From: Candidatus Schekmanbacteria bacterium RIFCSPLOWO2_02_FULL_38_14
GTDB lineage: Bacteria; Schekmanbacteria; GWA2-38-11
Direction of reading: 5' to 3'
Assembly: GCA_001790855.1 (NCBI GenBank)
Contig: MGDH01000022.1
Location: 127,945-191,944, forward strand
Length of the DNA: 64,000 nt
In this document: positions 27,797 to 36,275 of the stretch, piece after piece
Layout of the letters: every line of letters begins with the position of its first letter
How positions within the stretch are numbered: position 1 is the first letter of the stretch
Made by a program: the position numbers and the translations under genes
The notes under the pieces: generated by a model
What the model was told of the DNA's origin: nothing
The model's database searches: none
The model's input: only the letters and a program-made list of their open reading frames with translations

Positions 27797-28732
27797 ATGG
27801 AAACTGCTCAAACTACAAAAATTCTGATAGTTGAAGATGAAGAATTGCAGAAAAACGTGCTTGTAAGTCTGCTTCAAAGCGACGGACACGAAGTCGTTAC
27901 CGCAACAAATGGCATTGATGCAATAAAAATAATAGAGAAAGACAACTTTGAAATAATCATAACCGACATTATAATGCCCGGTGCTGACGGGATTGAGGTT
28001 TTGAGAACATCAAAAAGAATTGACCCTGATTGTGATGTAATTATAATTACAGCCTATGCCACTGTAGAAGGGGCTATCGAGTGCATGAAGCTTGGAGCTT
28101 ATGACTACATAACAAAACCATTTAATCTTGACCACATAAAAATTGTCATAGCAAAAACCATCGAAAAAAGAAAGCTGATGAAAAGTGCCGCAGAAGGGGA
28201 ATATTATAAACAGCTTTCAAGAATTGATGGTCTTACACATCTTTATAATCATCGTTTCTTTCATCAGTTGCTGGAATCAGAAATCGCCAGAGCCAGAAGA
28301 TATGAGCATCCTCTGTCTCTTCTTATGGTAGATATTGATAACTTCAAGATTCTAAATGACACAAAAGGGCATCAAAGCGGAGATACGATTTTACAGGAAG
28401 TTTCTGTAACGCTCAAGCAGGTAAGCAGAAATTGTGACCTCATTGCAAGGTATGGAGGAGATGAGTTTGCCATAATAATCCCTGAAACAGACAAGATGAA
28501 TGCAGCAACAATCGGTTATAGAATAAAAGAACTGATAGAAACAAAAAAGTTTTTCACCCGCGAAATAGCAAAACAGAGCAAAATAACAATAAGCGGAGGA
28601 ATTGCTGCTTTCCCTTTTGATGCAAAAAACAGAACAGATTTGATAGAAAGGGCAGACAAAGCTCTCTACAAAGCCAAAACTCTTGGAAGAAACCAGATCT
28701 GCATCTATTCTGAGCAATCAGAAGCAAGCTGA
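27797..28732 (+). CDS. Response regulator with GGDEF domain (diguanylate cyclase)
   Basis: A 311-aa protein that makes cyclic di-GMP on phosphorylation. The receiver domain (1-120) has acidic residues VEDEE near the start, phospho-acceptor D57 in IIITDIIMPG, and a conserved K in YITKPFN. The GGDEF domain (about 150-305) has RYGGDEFAIIIPE intact, with an RxxD inhibitory site (RNCD) five residues before it, so product inhibition is likely. The start is the ATG at 27797 after AGGATA; an upstream GTG/ATG-like extension is not conserved. No histidine kinase is adjacent. Confidence 0.93.
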   Translation: METAQTTKILIVEDEELQKNVLVSLLQSDGHEVVTATNGIDAIKIIEKDNFEIIITDIIMPGADGIEVLRTSKRIDPDCDVIIITAYATVEGAIECMKLGAYDYITKPFNLDHIKIVIAKTIEKRKLMKSAAEGEYYKQLSRIDGLTHLYNHRFFHQLLESEIARARRYEHPLSLLMVDIDNFKILNDTKGHQSGDTILQEVSVTLKQVSRNCDLIARYGGDEFAIIIPETDKMNAATIGYRIKELIETKKFFTREIAKQSKITISGGIAAFPFDAKNRTDLIERADKALYKAKTLGRNQICIYSEQSEAS

Positions 28733-28841
28733 GAATGGAAACGTTTCAGATTCACCAGCCGTAGTTTTTTGCCTGAGAATAAAATCCCCAGATGAATTCT
28801 TGAATTGCAAAGTTGAAATAAATTTTGTATAGAAAGAAAGC

Positions 28842-30293
28842 ATGAAGAAAAAAAATATTAATTTATTTTTCTATTTGATAATTCTTATGCCTTCCCTTAT
28901 TTTCCTTCAGTGTGTAACTAATCCTGTTACAAAAGAAAAAGACTTTATCCTCATCTCCGAAGCACAGGAAATCTCTATGGGGGTAAGTGCTGACAAAGAG
29001 GTGCTTGACACCTACGGGCTATACAGCGACCAGAAGCTGCAAAATTATATTGATGAAATAGGACAAAAAGTTGCGGGTGTGAGCGACAGGAAAAATATCA
29101 AATTTTTTTTCACTGTAGTTGACAGCACTGAGATAAATGCCTTTGCCCTTCCCGGAGGATATATTTACATAACAAGAGGAATTCTTGCCCTTCTTAACAG
29201 CGAAGCGGAACTTGCAGGGGTCCTGGGACATGAAATAGGCCATGTCTGCGCCCGCCACAGCGCAAAACAAATTTCTCAGGCGATAGGATACCAGGTTCTT
29301 ATGACAGGCGCTTCAATTGCTCTTCCACAGTTGAGCCAGTGGGGACAGATAAGCGATATCATCTTTGGGACAATTGAGAATGGTTTTGGAAGGCAGTATG
29401 AATTGCAGTCTGATGAACTTGGGCAGAATTATGAATTCAGAGCCGGTTATGACCCATTGCAGGCTGCGTCCTTTCTTACCACACTGAAGAAGACTGAAAA
29501 AGGAACAGGAGTATTTCATGGTCTTTTTGCAACCCATCCTGAAACAGAAAACAGGATAAAACAGGCAATCATTCACGGCAATAAACTTAAATCCACTACA
29601 ACAGCACAGTTACAAATCCTCGATGACAAATACATCAGCATGCTTCAGGGACTTGTATACGGAAGAGGAGAAAAAGAAGGAATAGTCTCCGGAAACAGCT
29701 ACAAAAACCGTGCATATCGCTTCGCTATCTCGCTTCCTGCAGGATGGGACAATACAATAAAAAACGGAAAACTGTTCTCAAAAGATCCTGAAAATATTCT
29801 CAACATTGAACTTGAGCAGATTAACAGAAGAGAAGGTCTTACATCTGTTCAGTTAGCGGAAAAATGGGAAGGGAAAACACATCTGAAGAGATTCCAGAAT
29901 GAACCCTATTCTAAAAACGGCTTGGACGGTTACATCTGCTATTACGATGCTAAATCAGAAAAAACGCCTCTGAGACTGAAAGTTCTCTTCTTTGTTAAAA
30001 ACGGCTCCGGGTTTGCACTTATATGCTATTCACCTGCAAAGGATTTCCGGTTTGCATTAGATGATTTTAACAAGACTATTTACAGCCTGAGAAATCTGTC
30101 AGATAATGAAACTGAAGGGCTTAAGGCAAAACACCTTAATATATATACTGTTAAAGAAGGGGACAATTTCAACAAAATAGCGGAGAAAGAATTAGGTGAC
30201 GGAAAAAAAGCTGAAGAGCTTGCAACCCTAAATGGACTTGAGGTTAATTCGCAGCTAAGGGTCGGAAAAAAGCTTAAGCTGCCGTCATATTAG
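28842..30293 (+). CDS. M48-family metalloprotease with C-terminal LysM
   Basis: A 483-aa exported zinc protease. The N-terminal hydrophobic segment ends in LIFLQC-VTNP, a possible but imperfect lipobox, so it may be a lipoprotein. The peptidase domain has HEIGH in GVLGHEIGHVCARHSAKQ and the third ligand Glu in QSDELGQNYEFRAGYDP, as in BepA/YcaL-type proteases of outer-membrane quality control. The middle region is unrecognised. The last 50 aa (YTVKEGDNFNKIAEKELGDGKKAEELATLNGL) form a LysM, which would bind peptidoglycan. Confidence 0.9.
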   Translation: MKKKNINLFFYLIILMPSLIFLQCVTNPVTKEKDFILISEAQEISMGVSADKEVLDTYGLYSDQKLQNYIDEIGQKVAGVSDRKNIKFFFTVVDSTEINAFALPGGYIYITRGILALLNSEAELAGVLGHEIGHVCARHSAKQISQAIGYQVLMTGASIALPQLSQWGQISDIIFGTIENGFGRQYELQSDELGQNYEFRAGYDPLQAASFLTTLKKTEKGTGVFHGLFATHPETENRIKQAIIHGNKLKSTTTAQLQILDDKYISMLQGLVYGRGEKEGIVSGNSYKNRAYRFAISLPAGWDNTIKNGKLFSKDPENILNIELEQINRREGLTSVQLAEKWEGKTHLKRFQNEPYSKNGLDGYICYYDAKSEKTPLRLKVLFFVKNGSGFALICYSPAKDFRFALDDFNKTIYSLRNLSDNETEGLKAKHLNIYTVKEGDNFNKIAEKELGDGKKAEELATLNGLEVNSQLRVGKKLKLPSY

Positions 30294-30433
30294 GGTTCAA
30301 GGGTTCAAGTGGAATAAGATTAGAAATTAAAAATCAAATATCAAAATTTTCAATTAAACTTTTAACTTTAGATTTGTTATTTTGATTTTTACCAGACCTC
30401 TTTAATCCTATAGAATTTAGGAGAGAAGCTAAA

Positions 30434-31216
30434 TTGGCAAATAATAATATTTTCATCCATATCCCGTACAAAAAAATTGCAGGATACAAAACGCTAATTT
30501 TTGAGAAAAAAATAAATCTTGAAATATATTTCTCAGGTGACACACTTGATGAAGTATCTCTTAATGATATAAAGGAATTAAGCAAACAACTCTCAGTTAA
30601 CGGTATCAGGACCACATTTCATTCCCCTTTTCACGATTTAAGCCCCGGAGGCTTTGATAAAAAAGTCAGGGAGGCTACTGTTTCAAGGCTGCGCCATGTT
30701 CTTGAAATTGCAGAAATCATTCATCCGGAAAATATTGTAGTCCATCCCGGATTTGACAGTTTAAGGTTTCAGGGATTTGAAAATGTTTGGTTTGAAAACA
30801 GTCTCATAACATGGAAAACGCTTCTAAAAGAGCTTCCGCACGATGATATTTTTTTTACCATAGAAAATGTTTTCGAAGAAAAACCTGACAGACTCGTTGA
30901 ACTTGTTTCTGAAATAAATTCTAAAAATTTTAAAATCTGCTTTGATATTGGCCATTTTAATGTTTTTGGGAAAATTCCATTAGAGCAGTGGATTAACAGC
31001 GTAAAATCTCATCTAAAGGAAATACATATCCACGACAACAACGGAACTAATGATGACCACATAGCCCTTGGAGAAGGAGGCATAGATTTTAAAAAACTTT
31101 TTTCTCTTACAAATCATTTGCTTAATAGTTTAATTATTACAGTTGAAGCCCACTCAAGAGAGAATGCCCTTAAAAGCCTTGCCTGGATTGAAAAGAATTC
31201 TCCGGGCGCACTTTAA
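30434..31216 (+). CDS. Sugar phosphate isomerase/epimerase-like TIM barrel
   Basis: A 260-aa protein of the AP-endonuclease-2/xylose-isomerase-like TIM-barrel family. Metal-ligand positions appear in TTFHSPFHDLSPGG, NIVVHPGF, FTIENVFEE, FDIGHFNVFG, IHIHDNNGTNDDHIALGEGGIDF and VEAHS. The start is TTG at 30434, preceded by AGGAGAG. The substrate cannot be told: family members include isomerases, epimerases and endonuclease IV, and this sequence lacks the full endonuclease IV pattern. It stands alone between the protease and the nfn genes. Confidence 0.8.
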   Translation: MANNNIFIHIPYKKIAGYKTLIFEKKINLEIYFSGDTLDEVSLNDIKELSKQLSVNGIRTTFHSPFHDLSPGGFDKKVREATVSRLRHVLEIAEIIHPENIVVHPGFDSLRFQGFENVWFENSLITWKTLLKELPHDDIFFTIENVFEEKPDRLVELVSEINSKNFKICFDIGHFNVFGKIPLEQWINSVKSHLKEIHIHDNNGTNDDHIALGEGGIDFKKLFSLTNHLLNSLIITVEAHSRENALKSLAWIEKNSPGAL

Positions 31217-31308
31217 AACAAATTCTGTGTAATCAATCTTCTAATATTCCCTTGACAAAGAAGTCTATTTTTGTTTAAGAGGCTTTGCAATTTCACAGGG
31301 AGTATGTG

Positions 31309-32160
31309 ATGTTTGAGATAGTTGAAAAGAAAGTCCTTTCACCGGTTGTAAATCTTTTCAGGATAAAGGCTCCGTCCATAGCTAAAAAGAGGAAAGCCGG
31401 GCAGTTTGTAATTTTTCAGATTGATGAAACAGGAGAAAGAGTCCCGCTGACAATAGCTGATTCCTCGCCAGAAGAAGGAACTGTCACTATTATCTGCCAG
31501 GCACTTGGTAAAAGCACAATAAAGCTTAATTCCCTGAACAAGGGAAACATCATTTTAAATCTTGCAGGACCACTTGGCATACCATCCCACATTGAAAATT
31601 TTGGAACATCAGTCTGCATTGGAGGTGGTGTTGGGATAGCAGTAGCATATCCCCTTGCAAAAGCCTTAAAGGAAAAAGGGAATAATGTGATTTCCATTAT
31701 GGGATTTAGAAGCAGGGAGCTCCTTTTCATGGAAGAGGAACTTAAAGCTACAAGCAATGAACTCCATGTTACAACTGATGATGGAACCTATGCAAGGAAG
31801 GGACTTGTCACTGATGTGCTCAAGGAAATTCTTGAAAAGGACAGGAAAGTTGACTTTGTCCTTGCAGTAGGCCCTGTTCCAATGATGAAAGCTGTATGCA
31901 ATATAACAAAAAGCTATAAGATAAAGACTATGGTAAGCCTTAATCCTGTAATGGTTGACGGAACAGGGATGTGTGGCGCATGCAGGGTAACTATTAACGG
32001 CAAAACCAAATTTGTCTGCGTTGACGGACCTGAATTTGACGGTCATCATATAGACTTTGATGAGTTGATGAAAAGGCAGAGTTTCTATAAGGAATACGAG
32101 AAGCTCTCCTATGAAAAATTCCAGCATGAAGGATGTTGCAGCGAGGCGATAAAAAAATGA
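31309..32160 (+). CDS. nfnA: NfnA-like ferredoxin-NADP reductase subunit
   Basis: A 283-aa flavoprotein subunit with an FAD-binding half (about 1-95, RKAGQFVIFQIDETGERVPLTIAD), an NAD-binding half (SVCIGGGVGIAVAYPLAKAL, VLAVGPVPMMKAVC), and a C-terminal [2Fe-2S] Cys set (GTGMCGACRVTINGKTKFVCVDGPEFDGHHID). The family includes NfnA, SudB and HydG-like reductases. The start is the ATG at 31309 after CAGGGAG. Its stop overlaps the next gene (ATGA). With NfnB it likely couples NADH, NADPH and ferredoxin by electron bifurcation. Confidence 0.9.
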   Translation: MFEIVEKKVLSPVVNLFRIKAPSIAKKRKAGQFVIFQIDETGERVPLTIADSSPEEGTVTIICQALGKSTIKLNSLNKGNIILNLAGPLGIPSHIENFGTSVCIGGGVGIAVAYPLAKALKEKGNNVISIMGFRSRELLFMEEELKATSNELHVTTDDGTYARKGLVTDVLKEILEKDRKVDFVLAVGPVPMMKAVCNITKSYKIKTMVSLNPVMVDGTGMCGACRVTINGKTKFVCVDGPEFDGHHIDFDELMKRQSFYKEYEKLSYEKFQHEGCCSEAIKK

Positions 32161-33566
32161 GTGAGAAGATTGACCCTAAAAAGAGGATGAAAATCCCAAG
32201 GCAGAAAATGCCGGAACAGGAGCCTGAAAAAAGAAAGAAAAACTTTGAACAGGTAAACTTCGGCTTGCCTCCTGAGATTGCAAGAATAGAAGCCCAGAGA
32301 TGCATTCAGTGCAAAAAACCCTTCTGTGTTGGTGGCTGCCCTGTCGGAATAGATATCCCGGGATTCATCAGGCTGATTGCAGAGGGAGATTTCATAGGTG
32401 CGGCAAGAAAGCTTAAGGAAAAAAATACCCTTCCGGCAGTATGCGGAAGGGTATGCCCGCAGGAAGAACAGTGTGAAGTACCATGTATTATCGGGAAAAA
32501 GGGAGCCCCTGTTGCAATAGGTAATCTTGAGCGCTTCGCTGCTGATTTTGAACAGGAATACGGAGAGATAAAAATCCCCGACCTTCCAAAATCTACAGGC
32601 AAAAAGGTTGCAATAGTTGGTTCAGGACCTGCAGGTCTTACAGCAGCAGGAGAACTTGTAAAGTCCGGACACAGAGTCACAATTTTTGAAGCCCTCCACA
32701 AGCCAGGAGGAGTTCTCATCTATGGAATACCTGAGTTCAGGCTCCCCAAAAAAATTCTTGAAAAGGAAATCAACTATATAAAAAGCCTCGGGGTAGAAAT
32801 TGTAACAAACTATGTAGTTGGGAAAACTGAAACTCTTGATGAGCTTCTTTCTAATGGTTTTCATGCTGCGTTTCTCGGAACAGGAGCAGGACTTCCGTAC
32901 TTTATGAACATTCCGGGGGAAAATTTAAACGGAGTCTATTCTGCCAATGAATACCTCACGCGTGTCAACCTCATGAAGGCATATCTTTTCCCTGATTATG
33001 ACACACCGGTTTTTAGCGGGAAAAGAGTGGCTGTGGTCGGGGGGGGGAATACGGCAATGGACGCTGTGAGAACTTCAAAACGCCTTGGAGCCAAACATTC
33101 ATACATTATATACCGCCGTTCAAGAAATGAGATGCCTGCAAGGGTTGAAGAAATAAAACACGCTGAGGAAGAAGGAATTGAATTTGTCCTCCTCACAAAT
33201 CCAACAAAAATCATTGGAGATGAAAAGGGATGGGTTAATGGCATTGAATGTCTAAAAATGGAGCTTGGCGAGCCTGATGCTTCAGGAAGAAGGAAACCTG
33301 TTCCAATAAAGAATTCCGAATATGTCATTGATGTAGATACAGTGGTAATAGCCATTGGCAACGGTGCAAACCCGCTAATACCAATGACAACAGGCGGACT
33401 TAAAACAAACAAATACGGCTATATAGTTGCAGACCCTAAAAACTGCGCAACCAGCAAAAAGGGAGTTTTTGCAGGGGGAGATATTGTAAGAGGCGGCGCC
33501 ACAGTAATCCTTGCAATGGGTGATGGTAAAACTGCAGCGTCTGCAATTAATGAATATCTGAAATAG
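32157..33566 (+). CDS. nfnB: NfnB / GltD-like NADPH oxidoreductase, homotetrameric type
   Basis: A 469-aa protein with an N-terminal ferredoxin-like domain carrying [4Fe-4S] cysteines (RCIQCKKPFCVGGCPVGIDIPGFI, VCGRVCPQEEQCEVPC). An FAD Rossmann follows (KKVAIVGSGPAGLTAAGEL), then an NADPH Rossmann (KRVAVVGGGNTAMDAVRTSKRLGA) and the C-terminal FAGGDIVRGGATVILAMGDGKTAA. It starts in the ATGA overlap with nfnA, which favours the NfnAB transhydrogenase over stand-alone glutamate synthase small subunit; no gltB is nearby. A run of nine G at about 33046-33054 lies in the glycine-rich loop. Confidence 0.92.
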   Translation: MSEKIDPKKRMKIPRQKMPEQEPEKRKKNFEQVNFGLPPEIARIEAQRCIQCKKPFCVGGCPVGIDIPGFIRLIAEGDFIGAARKLKEKNTLPAVCGRVCPQEEQCEVPCIIGKKGAPVAIGNLERFAADFEQEYGEIKIPDLPKSTGKKVAIVGSGPAGLTAAGELVKSGHRVTIFEALHKPGGVLIYGIPEFRLPKKILEKEINYIKSLGVEIVTNYVVGKTETLDELLSNGFHAAFLGTGAGLPYFMNIPGENLNGVYSANEYLTRVNLMKAYLFPDYDTPVFSGKRVAVVGGGNTAMDAVRTSKRLGAKHSYIIYRRSRNEMPARVEEIKHAEEEGIEFVLLTNPTKIIGDEKGWVNGIECLKMELGEPDASGRRKPVPIKNSEYVIDVDTVVIAIGNGANPLIPMTTGGLKTNKYGYIVADPKNCATSKKGVFAGGDIVRGGATVILAMGDGKTAASAINEYLK

Positions 33567-33709
33567 CTTTGCAAGCTATTAAATTCTAAATTCGAAATCC
33601 CAAACAAATTCAAATGACCAAAATCCAAAATTCAAAACAGTTTTGAACATTAGAATTTTGAGTTTTGAATTTCACTCGAACCCTTGAACCCTGGAACCCT
33701 TCTACAAGC
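33567..33709. other. Convergent intergenic repeats between nfnB and purH
   Basis: This stretch consists of AAATTCAAAATCCAAA-type units, with an inverted pair around TTCAAAACAGTTTTGAA, and then TCGAACCCTTGAACCCTGGA-type units (33676-33702). Both families recur elsewhere. Hairpins here could end transcription from both sides. Confidence 0.5.
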
Positions 33710-35287
33710 CTAATGCCTGAAATGCCTTATTCCTGTAAAGACCATAGCAATATTATATTCGTTGCAGGCATTTATAACCTCGTCATCTTTAACAGAACCC
33801 CCCGGCTGGATTACTGCTGTAATCCCTGCCTTTGCAGCCTCGTCAATCCCGTCTCTGAAAGGAAAGAAAGCATCTGAGGCAAGAACAGTTCCTTTTGTTG
33901 GAAGGTTTGCTTTCATAACAGCAATTTTTGAAGAATCAACCCTGCTCATCTGTCCAGCACCAATCCCTACTGTCTGACCTTTTCTTGCATAGACTATTGC
34001 ATTTGACTTGACGTACTTGGCAACTTTCCATGCAAATTGCAGGACTTCCATTTCATCCTGTGTTGGTTTTCTCCTTGTTGGATATTTGAGGCTCATTAAG
34101 TCAATATTCTTAACATCCCTATCCTGTATCAGAACTCCACCACCTACCTTTTTAATGTCAAAACCGTTCTGAATATTATCCAGTGTTTTTACATCCATTG
34201 GAACCTGAATCAACCTTAAATTTTTCTTTGACTCAAGAATCCGAAGGGCACTATAAGAATATGACGGAGCAACTATTGCCTCCGTAAAAAGCTTTGAAAC
34301 CTCCTTTGCAGTCTCTTCGTCAACCTCTCTGTTAAAGCCGACTATTCCTCCGAAGGCTGAAACCGGGTCTGTTTCTTTTGCTTTAATATAGGCATCAAGA
34401 AGAGAGGTATCAGCTATGGCAACACCGCATGGGTTTGTATGTTTTATGATTACTGCTGCACACTGGTCAAATTCAGTGGCAAGGTTTAATGCAGCATCAA
34501 GGTCAATTATATTATTAAATGAAAGTTCCTTTCCCTGCAATTGCTTCCCGCTGGAAATTACAGGAAAGAGCGGAGGCTTTGCTTCCCTGTAGAAAGCAGC
34601 ATTCTGATGAGGGTTTTCCCCGTATCTTAAATCCTGAACCTTAACTAAGCTTAGTGTCAGTCTTTCAGGGTATTTTTCAGGCATTGCATTGTCAACCCTG
34701 ATAGAATTAAGGTATGTTGCTATTGATGAATCATATGAGGATATCAGGGCAAAGGCCTTTCTTGCAAGGTGAAATCTTGTTGACTTGTTTAGCTCTCCGT
34801 TCCTCTCTTCTAATTCTCTTAAAACCGGATCATAATCTGCAGGGTCCACAACAACTCCGACACTTTCAAAATTCTTGCACGCAGACCTCACCATAGCAGG
34901 ACCGCCAATATCTATATTCTCAATTGCCTCTTCTATGGTAAAATTCTTTCTTTCTATCACCTGCTCAAACGGATAAAGATTCACAACCACTAAATCTATC
35001 AAAGAAATCTTATGTTTTTCAACCTGCTCCTGATGAGTCTTTTCCTTTCTTCTTGCAAGTATTCCGCCGTGGACAAAGGGATGCAAAGTCTTTACCCTTC
35101 CATCAAGCATTTCAGGAAAACCTGTTAGTTCTGCAACTTCAATCGCAGGAATATTATTATCGCGCAAAAGTTTTGCTGTTCCTCCTGTTGAAACAATTTC
35201 AACATTGAAAGACTTGAGTCCTTTTGCAAACTCAACAATTCCTGTTTTATCAGAAACACTTATCAATGCCCGTTTTATCTTTACCAT
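33710..35287 (-). CDS. purH: Bifunctional PurH (AICAR transformylase/IMP cyclohydrolase)
   Basis: A 525-aa enzyme for the last two steps of purine synthesis. The N-terminal cyclohydrolase domain has ISVSDKTGIVEFAKGL, STGGTAKLL, GFPEMLDGRVKTLHPFVHGGIL and GGPAMVRSA. The C-terminal transformylase has the LRYGENPHQNAAFY block, KHTNPCGVA, SDAFFPFRDGIDEAAKAGI and IQPGGSVKDDEVI. The ATG follows GCAGGAGAATGAT. It is a single gene; purM occurs later in the window on the other strand. Confidence 0.98.
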   Translation of the reverse strand: MVKIKRALISVSDKTGIVEFAKGLKSFNVEIVSTGGTAKLLRDNNIPAIEVAELTGFPEMLDGRVKTLHPFVHGGILARRKEKTHQEQVEKHKISLIDLVVVNLYPFEQVIERKNFTIEEAIENIDIGGPAMVRSACKNFESVGVVVDPADYDPVLRELEERNGELNKSTRFHLARKAFALISSYDSSIATYLNSIRVDNAMPEKYPERLTLSLVKVQDLRYGENPHQNAAFYREAKPPLFPVISSGKQLQGKELSFNNIIDLDAALNLATEFDQCAAVIIKHTNPCGVAIADTSLLDAYIKAKETDPVSAFGGIVGFNREVDEETAKEVSKLFTEAIVAPSYSYSALRILESKKNLRLIQVPMDVKTLDNIQNGFDIKKVGGGVLIQDRDVKNIDLMSLKYPTRRKPTQDEMEVLQFAWKVAKYVKSNAIVYARKGQTVGIGAGQMSRVDSSKIAVMKANLPTKGTVLASDAFFPFRDGIDEAAKAGITAVIQPGGSVKDDEVINACNEYNIAMVFTGIRHFRH

Positions 35288-35428
35288 ATCATTCTCCTGC
35301 TGAAATAATTTATCCCCTCCCTTTTGCTGATGGTTTTATAATTGAAGCAAAATTTTTCGTCAAACAAAAAAAGTCGTTAAATTTAACGCCCCTATTCTAA
35401 ACTTCTTTACTCAGGCTAACACCTGAGA

Positions 35429-35974
35429 CTAAAATTTCAGATTTCTAATCACCTTAATTTTTTTCTCAATAAAAAGTATAATAGCAGATACACTGCAACC
35501 TAAAAACATCCCCGCAACCACATCAGAGGGATAATGGGTTCCTACATAAATTCTTGAAAATCCGATTAGCACAGCAATTACAAGAACAGGAATTCTGACT
35601 CTTGGAATTTTAACAGCCAGAACAGTTGCAAATGCAAAGGCAACAGTAGTATGGCCTGAGGGAAAAGAAAAAGTGTAATGCTCCATTTCAAGGACATGGG
35701 TATTTTCAAGGATTGCAAATGGTCTTTGCCTGCCAAAAAATACTTTAAGGAACCTGCATACCCATCTTGATGAGAAGATTGAAACCTGTGTCAAAACAAA
35801 CGGATAAATTCCTTTGCGTCTGAGATGTATGCAAAACAAAGCTGTCAGCATTACAAGATAGGGCCACAACCCGAAGTCTGTAATTAAAGGCATTAAAATA
35901 TCAAAAAAACCATTACTTATTCTCTGGTTTATAAAATAAAAAATCGCTATATCTATACTTTTAAGCAATTCCAT
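35429..35974 (-). CDS. PAP2-family membrane phosphatase
   Basis: A 181-aa polytopic protein with the three phosphatidic-acid phosphatase motifs: KVFFGRQRPF, SFPSGHTTVAFAF, and SRIYVGTHYPSDVVAG. Members dephosphorylate lipid phosphates such as undecaprenyl pyrophosphate or phosphatidate; the substrate here is not known. The start is the ATG at 35974 after GGGGTG. An upstream TTG would take in a dispersed palindrome (35991-36011). It lies beyond the terminator of the Cys-rich ORF, so it is probably a separate unit. Confidence 0.88.
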   Translation of the reverse strand: MELLKSIDIAIFYFINQRISNGFFDILMPLITDFGLWPYLVMLTALFCIHLRRKGIYPFVLTQVSIFSSRWVCRFLKVFFGRQRPFAILENTHVLEMEHYTFSFPSGHTTVAFAFATVLAVKIPRVRIPVLVIAVLIGFSRIYVGTHYPSDVVAGMFLGCSVSAIILFIEKKIKVIRNLKF

Positions 35975-35990
35975 AAGCACCCCAAGAGAC

Positions 35991-36011
35991 AAAGCTTCGC
36001 TTTGAAGCTAC
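35991..36011. repeat. Dispersed palindrome AAAGCTTCGCTTTG...AGCTAC
   Basis: Nearly identical to 181-201 at the window start (one difference). The core AAAGC-TTC-GCTTT is palindromic. Two copies 36 kb apart in intergenic DNA suggest a small interspersed repeat. Confidence 0.6.
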
Positions 36012-36061
36012 TCACTCTTCACTAACAACTATTCATTAATCCACAAGCTATCATAAAACAA

Positions 36062-36102
36062 GAAAGGGCTCCGCAGAATGATATTATCCGTGGAGCCCTT
36101 TC
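36062..36102 (-). terminator. Terminator after the 20-codon Cys-rich ORF
   Basis: A perfect 11-bp stem, GAAAGGGCTCC with GGAGCCCTTTC, and a loop of about 19 bases. On the minus strand it is followed by the T-rich TTGTTTTAT. It begins 13 nt past the stop of the small ORF. Confidence 0.8.
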
Positions 36103-36114
36103 GAAAATAAAAAC

Positions 36115-36177
36115 TTAGCAAGAAGCCTTGCACTTACAAGTGATACCTGCTTTTTTTGTTACCTTTCTAATCTTCAT
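36115..36177 (-). CDS. 20-residue Cys-rich peptide, candidate RiPP precursor
   Basis: A tiny ORF encoding MKIRKVTKKAGITCKCKASC. The ATG is preceded by a perfect AGGAGGTGATTCC ribosome-binding site, and the stop is followed 13 nt later by a strong terminator, so it is very likely translated. The N-terminal half is Lys/Arg-rich and leader-like. The C-terminal seven residues, CKCKASC, hold three cysteines in C-x-C-x3-C and end on the last Cys. It lies 98 nt downstream of a same-strand gene for an rSAM/SPASM enzyme with an RRE-like domain, the usual RiPP-modifying type. I know no named family with this peptide. Precursor status is inferred from context; a small metal-binding or regulatory peptide is the alternative. 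Confidence 0.7.
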   Translation of the reverse strand: MKIRKVTKKAGITCKCKASC

Positions 36178-36275
36178 GGAATCACCTCCTTTAATGATTA
36201 CACAGTTTAACAGTTTGACCAAGAATTCCGCCTTGTCATAACGAACCTTCGGGTCGGATTGCTCAGCATATTAAA

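Noticed and set aside
33046-33054. Run of nine G in nfnB as a frameshift or phase-variation site
   Set aside because: The frame is intact through the run and encodes the normal glycine-rich loop; a single genome cannot show variation.
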